Below are positions 60,496-64,000 of a stretch of DNA of 64,000 bases, one piece after another. This stretch comes from Collinsella sp. (lineage in GTDB: Bacteria > Actinomycetota > Coriobacteriia > Coriobacteriales > Coriobacteriaceae): contig DXMU01000037.1 of NCBI GenBank assembly GCA_019414025.1, forward strand, positions 79,484-143,483, given 5' to 3'. A program made the position numbers and the translations under genes. Under the pieces are notes generated by a model. The model was not told the DNA's origin and searched no databases. It saw only the letters and a program-made list of their open reading frames with translations. Each line of letters begins with the position of its first letter. Within the stretch, counting starts at the first letter, position 1.

Positions 60496-61641
60496 CTACA
60501 CGTAGACCTTGTCGAGACGCATACCAAAGCCGCAAGCGACCTCGTAGTTAATCGTGCCGCGTAGGCGCGCCATCTCGTCCATGGTAATCTCGGCATCTCC
60601 ATCGCGGCCGACAATGATCATCTCGTCACCATACTCGGCCTCGGGAATCTCATGCGCCGGGTTGGACTGAATGGCGACCATAAACTGGTCCATGCAGATA
60701 TTGCCCACCTGACGCACACGCTCGCCGCGATACAGCACGTCCATACGATTGGAAAGCGTACGCGAAAGGCCATCGGCATAACCGATCGGAAGGGTGCAGA
60801 TCTGAACGCGCGTGCGCGGTACGCGGTAGGTAAAGCCGTAGCCCACGCCCTCGCCCATCGCAGGATGCGCCACGCGCGTCACACGCGCGTGGACGCTCAT
60901 GACGGGATCAAGCTGCATCACGCGACCACTCAGCTCACATGGCTGCAGACCATACAAACCGATGCCGGCACGAATCATGTCAAAGTGCATTGAAGAATCG
61001 AGCATCGAGGACGGCGTATTGGCACAATGCACGATACCGCATTCAAAACCTGCGTCCTTAATGGCCTGAACGGCCTCGGTAAAACGCTGGCACTGCAGCT
61101 TGTAGTCCCAACCCGAAGGTTCATCGGCCGTGGCAAAGTGCGTAAATACGCCGTCGCACTGGATGCCGCGATGGAAACTGATGCCGCGTACAAAGTCGAG
61201 CACCTGTGTGTAGTGAACACCGATACGATTCATGCCCGTCTCGATGGCAAGATGGTACTTGCCCACCTTGCCCGCCGCGACGGCGCATTCGCCATACGCA
61301 AGAGCAAAATCGGACGTATAGACCGAGGGCATGATATCGAATTCGAGCAATGCAGGAATAGCCTCGATAGGCGGCTCACTTAGAATCAGGACGGGCTTAG
61401 TAATCCCGCCCTGACGGAGCCCAACGCCCTCGTTAACCGTCGCCACGGCAAACATGTCGGCACCGGCCGAATACATGATCTTGGCACACTCAACAGCTCC
61501 ATGACCATAAGCATCGGCCTTGACCACGCAGCACAGGCGCTGACGCGGATTCAACAAGTTCTTATAGGCCCTCGTGTTGCGACGGAGCGCCCCGCGGTCG
61601 ATCTCGACCCAGGACCAGCGCGTCAAATCGGCTTTATTCAT
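60496..61641 (-). CDS. alr: Alanine racemase
   Basis: 381 residues. PLP-lysine 41 in CCVVKADAYGHGAVE, ETGMNRIGVHY, and the catalytic Tyr in GVGYGFTYRVPRTR. Makes D-alanine for peptidoglycan. Starts 2 bp after the nnr stop codon. Confidence 0.95.
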   Translation of the reverse strand: MNKADLTRWSWVEIDRGALRRNTRAYKNLLNPRQRLCCVVKADAYGHGAVECAKIMYSAGADMFAVATVNEGVGLRQGGITKPVLILSEPPIEAIPALLEFDIMPSVYTSDFALAYGECAVAAGKVGKYHLAIETGMNRIGVHYTQVLDFVRGISFHRGIQCDGVFTHFATADEPSGWDYKLQCQRFTEAVQAIKDAGFECGIVHCANTPSSMLDSSMHFDMIRAGIGLYGLQPCELSGRVMQLDPVMSVHARVTRVAHPAMGEGVGYGFTYRVPRTRVQICTLPIGYADGLSRTLSNRMDVLYRGERVRQVGNICMDQFMVAIQSNPAHEIPEAEYGDEMIIVGRDGDAEITMDEMARLRGTINYEVACGFGMRLDKVYV

Positions 61642-61643
61642 GA

Positions 61644-63260
61644 TTAGTCATCCGACCCTTCGTCCATGATTCCCAGATCTTCGAGCGCATCCTTTGCCGC
61701 CAGCTCCATGGCAGGACCGATCAAGTCGATAAGATCGGTCGCGATGACGCTCTTCTCACCATACTCCGTCGCCGCGGCAAAACCGGCGTAGCTGTGAAGT
61801 GCGACGGCGTACGAATACAGCAACTCCCAACGATCCATCTCGTCGCGCATGGTGGCAAGCGTGCCGGCCAAAATACCCGCGAGAACATCACCCGAACCGG
61901 CAGTTGCCAGAGAAGCCGGACCCGAGAGCGGCAGCAGCACACGCTCAACGCCACAGATAGCCGTCGTCGGCCCCTTGGCAATGACCACCAGATTGTCGGA
62001 GCCTGCAGCCCAGACAACCTTCTGCGCGGCCGCAATCGCGGTACCAAGGTCGTTCACCTCGTCACCGGCAACCAGGCGCGAAAGCTCACGATAGTGCGGC
62101 GTCATAACCAACGGCTGCTCGCGGCGATACATCTCGGGGTTACTATCAATACCGTCAATGGCAATCTTAGCAAGGCAGTTGAGTGCATCGGCGTCCAAAA
62201 TTAGCGGTACATCAAGCTCGAGCAAGCCCGAAACCACCTGCATAGCGCCGGCAGACGTCGTCATACCGGGACCGCACAGCACGCAGCTGTACTTCTTTGC
62301 GATCTCGCACACCGTCATGCGCGCAGCGGCGCCAAAGGAGCCGCGGGAATCAGACGGAATAGCAAAGACCGGAATCGAAGGAAGTGCCATGCGAATGAGA
62401 TTGGCGCAGGCGTCAGGAGCCGCGACTGCCACGTAACCAGCACCCGCGCGAGCTGCAGACTTGGCCGCCATAATGGCAGCACCAGGATATTGCGCAGATC
62501 CGGCGACAATAAGCACGGAGCCACGGGAATACTTATCGATATTCGATGGTAGCGGAGCAAAGTAATCAACTAAGTCACCGGGCTCGACAATCTCGGCGGC
62601 GTGGTCGACATCATCGATGACCTCGTCAAGACGGTCGTAAAGATTGCCGCAGATCAAATCGCCAGCATACTCAGGACCATCAGCGCTATACAGACCAATC
62701 TTGGGCGCAATCATCGTCACCGTGCGCTCGGCACGAATGCAGTCGTCATCAACAACGCCCGTCTCTGCATTCAGGCCCGAGGGGACATCAATGGATACGA
62801 CACAATCGGCGCATTCATTGACCGTAGGAATCCAAATGGAGAACGGCGCACGCAGATTCCCGTGGAAACCGGTACCAAAAATGGCATCGACAACAACATC
62901 GGCCTTATCGATCAAAACCCCGAGTTCATCACGCGAGGGGCCGACGCAAACGTGCACATCGCGGCCGGCAGCACGACGAGCAACATGACGTGCCAGAGCA
63001 GCAGGAATCTCATCCGGTTCAACCGGAGAAACGATATCCACGTCCACACCCTTATGGCTCAGGATATCGGCGGCAACCCAACCGTCGCCGCCATTATTAC
63101 CAAAACCGACCAAAACGAGAACCCGATCGGGATTGAGCTTCAAGACCTCGTTAGCGGCAAACTCACCCGCTAGCTCCATAAGCTCGGCCTTCGAAGTCCC
63201 TTCGCGTTCGATGATATCCTCGAGACGAACGACTTCTTCGGTACTCAAAACCGGTTTCAT
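61644..63260 (-). CDS. nnr: Bifunctional NAD(P)H-hydrate repair enzyme (epimerase plus dehydratase)
   Basis: 538 residues. N-terminal NnrE epimerase (LVGFGNNGGDGWVAADIL; DAIFGTGFHGNLRAPFS; IDVPSGLNAETG), C-terminal NnrD ADP/ATP-dependent dehydratase from about 240 (SRGSVLIVAGSAQYPGAAIM; LTPHYRE-like region; LATAGSGDVLAGILAG). It repairs hydrated NAD(P)H. Its ATG directly follows the acpS stop. Confidence 0.95.
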   Translation of the reverse strand: MKPVLSTEEVVRLEDIIEREGTSKAELMELAGEFAANEVLKLNPDRVLVLVGFGNNGGDGWVAADILSHKGVDVDIVSPVEPDEIPAALARHVARRAAGRDVHVCVGPSRDELGVLIDKADVVVDAIFGTGFHGNLRAPFSIWIPTVNECADCVVSIDVPSGLNAETGVVDDDCIRAERTVTMIAPKIGLYSADGPEYAGDLICGNLYDRLDEVIDDVDHAAEIVEPGDLVDYFAPLPSNIDKYSRGSVLIVAGSAQYPGAAIMAAKSAARAGAGYVAVAAPDACANLIRMALPSIPVFAIPSDSRGSFGAAARMTVCEIAKKYSCVLCGPGMTTSAGAMQVVSGLLELDVPLILDADALNCLAKIAIDGIDSNPEMYRREQPLVMTPHYRELSRLVAGDEVNDLGTAIAAAQKVVWAAGSDNLVVIAKGPTTAICGVERVLLPLSGPASLATAGSGDVLAGILAGTLATMRDEMDRWELLYSYAVALHSYAGFAAATEYGEKSVIATDLIDLIGPAMELAAKDALEDLGIMDEGSDD

Positions 63261-63800
63261 CTATGCTCCTAGCGTATCTTGCGAAGCATCGCCCAGGTGC
63301 TCCGTCAATGCTGAATTCTGCAGCTGCTCGAGCTCATCTAATACAGAGCGAGCCTCTTTAAATGTCTGCGCAACGCGTTTCTTGGTGCTCACCTTTTCAT
63401 CTTTTGGCTTAGGCCGAGCATCTTCGGTAATCGCGATGGCATTCGCAACGGCCAAGTCTCCCGTAAGCGTAATGGAAAGAGCGACCTCAACAACGCCCAG
63501 TTCTTGAGCGATCTCGAGAGCACGGCCCGAAAGCAGCGCCTTCGGTTTGCCGAGCTTATCACGCGTTACCGAAACATCCTTGCGACCCACGCCTTGACTA
63601 AAACCCGTGCCGAGAGCTTTAAGCACCGCCTCGCGCGAAGCAAAGCGGCTCGCATAGTGAGCAGCGGGACGCGATGATGCATCGCAATACGCACGCTCTT
63701 CTTCGGTAAACACACGCCGAGCAAACGACGGCGTCTTTTCAAGAATTGATTTCATGCGGGAAATCTCGACGATATCAACGCCGATACCAGCTTCAGCCAT
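63261..63800 (-). CDS. acpS: Holo-[acyl-carrier-protein] synthase with C-terminal extension
   Basis: 179 residues from the ATG at 63800 (GGAGGTGAAC). GIGVDIVEISRMKSI and FASREAVLKALGTG are the metal- and CoA-binding motifs of AcpS, which transfers 4'-phosphopantetheine to acyl carrier protein. The enzyme core ends near residue 125 (LAVANAIAITE); about 50 further residues, Lys- then Leu/Glu-rich, are extra and may form a helix. First gene of the acpS-nnr-alr-udg-tsaE-tsaBrimItsaD operon. Confidence 0.92.
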   Translation of the reverse strand: MAEAGIGVDIVEISRMKSILEKTPSFARRVFTEEERAYCDASSRPAAHYASRFASREAVLKALGTGFSQGVGRKDVSVTRDKLGKPKALLSGRALEIAQELGVVEVALSITLTGDLAVANAIAITEDARPKPKDEKVSTKKRVAQTFKEARSVLDELEQLQNSALTEHLGDASQDTLGA

Positions 63801-63909
63801 GTTCACCTCCATATCGCACAGACTAAGTTATTGTAGCCCGTTCGCAGAAGATGCGACAAACGAGGGTTATAAAACACAGCTACTATGTGAGACAAATTGC
63901 CCGAGATAC

Positions 63910-63941
63910 AAAAAAGGGGGAGGCCGCGAGGCCTCCCCCTT
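63910..63941 (-). terminator. Terminator of a minus-strand gene beyond the right edge
   Basis: AAGGGGGAGGCC (63914-63925), GCGA loop, GGCCTCCCCCTT (63930-63941); six T residues on the minus strand. The gene it ends lies outside the window; 63942-64000 gave no readable C-terminus. Confidence 0.85.
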
Positions 63942-64000
63942 CTGCAGTTCAAGCGTACGGCTCGGTGCCGTCCACCGGTCAGCGGCGCCCTGGCCTCCCA

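Noticed and set aside
63942..64000. C-terminus of a gene at the right edge
   Set aside because: A terminator points to such a gene, but no frame in these 59 bases could be tied to a protein family.

Overview
The window looks like chromosome of a human-gut Coriobacteriia, most likely Collinsella (inference from high G+C housekeeping genes, an Xfp phosphoketolase, a HisZ-HisG fusion, a TsaB-RimI-TsaD fusion and a fructoselysine/glucoselysine-type PTS locus; no 16S rRNA is present). Most housekeeping genes have G/C-rich third positions. Several visibly more A+T-rich islands carry the accessory genes.

Layout. 0-4.6 kb: minus-strand his operon (hisZG fusion, hisD, hisC, start of hisB). 4.8-12.8 kb: a mannose-family PTS locus of the gfr/frl type (IIA, IIB, IIC, IID, sugar epimerase) with two copies of one SIS-domain deglycase gene that match exactly from stop codon to start codon, three promoters bearing the same operator motif, and two GntR regulators. 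12.8-21.3 kb: a hypothetical gene, phosphoketolase with a LacI regulator and a double operator, murB, a secreted coiled-coil/CHAP peptidoglycan hydrolase, and galE. 21.3-24.6 kb: IS remnants flanking a two-gene AAA ATPase plus PD-(D/E)XK-like nuclease unit, a candidate defence module. 24.8-35 kb: a radical-SAM RiPP island with a 39-residue Cys-rich precursor, rSAM-SPASM maturase, ABC transporters and an XRE/DUF2975 pair, ending at a truncated second rSAM gene with its own precursor-like peptide and an IS110 remnant. 36-50 kb: alpha-glucan and oligosaccharide use (malQ, glgP, an ABC importer, a TreR-like regulator, a PTS IIC-IIB-HAD phosphatase fusion), then a prenyl synthase and a peptidoglycan-binding protein. 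51-64 kb: tRNA-Gln with repeat-rich DNA behind it, a Toprim-domain protein with disordered RGG tracts, cstA, and a minus-strand housekeeping operon acpS-nnr-alr-udg-tsaE-tsaBrimItsaD.

The most unusual signals are not genes. (1) Three hairpin elements (18601-18736, 51890-52026, 56830-56964) share a 69-70 nt core but have unrelated, perfectly self-complementary arms of 33 bp (34 if one extra pair is counted in the second), each 8-12 bp past the stop codon of a minus-strand gene. (2) An array at 40356-40651 holds eight 15-bp repeats that switch orientation every 40-41 bp. (3) The 1062-bp deglycase gene is duplicated with identity confined to the coding sequence. (4) An inverted copy has destroyed a transposase frame at 24394-24460.

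The carbohydrate genes appear linked by regulation. TTGTTTAAACAA-like sites lie at the ABC importer, the TreR-like gene, the PTS-HAD gene and malQ. A CGGTGAACGGTA-like box recurs about 20-30 bp upstream of operators at five promoters.
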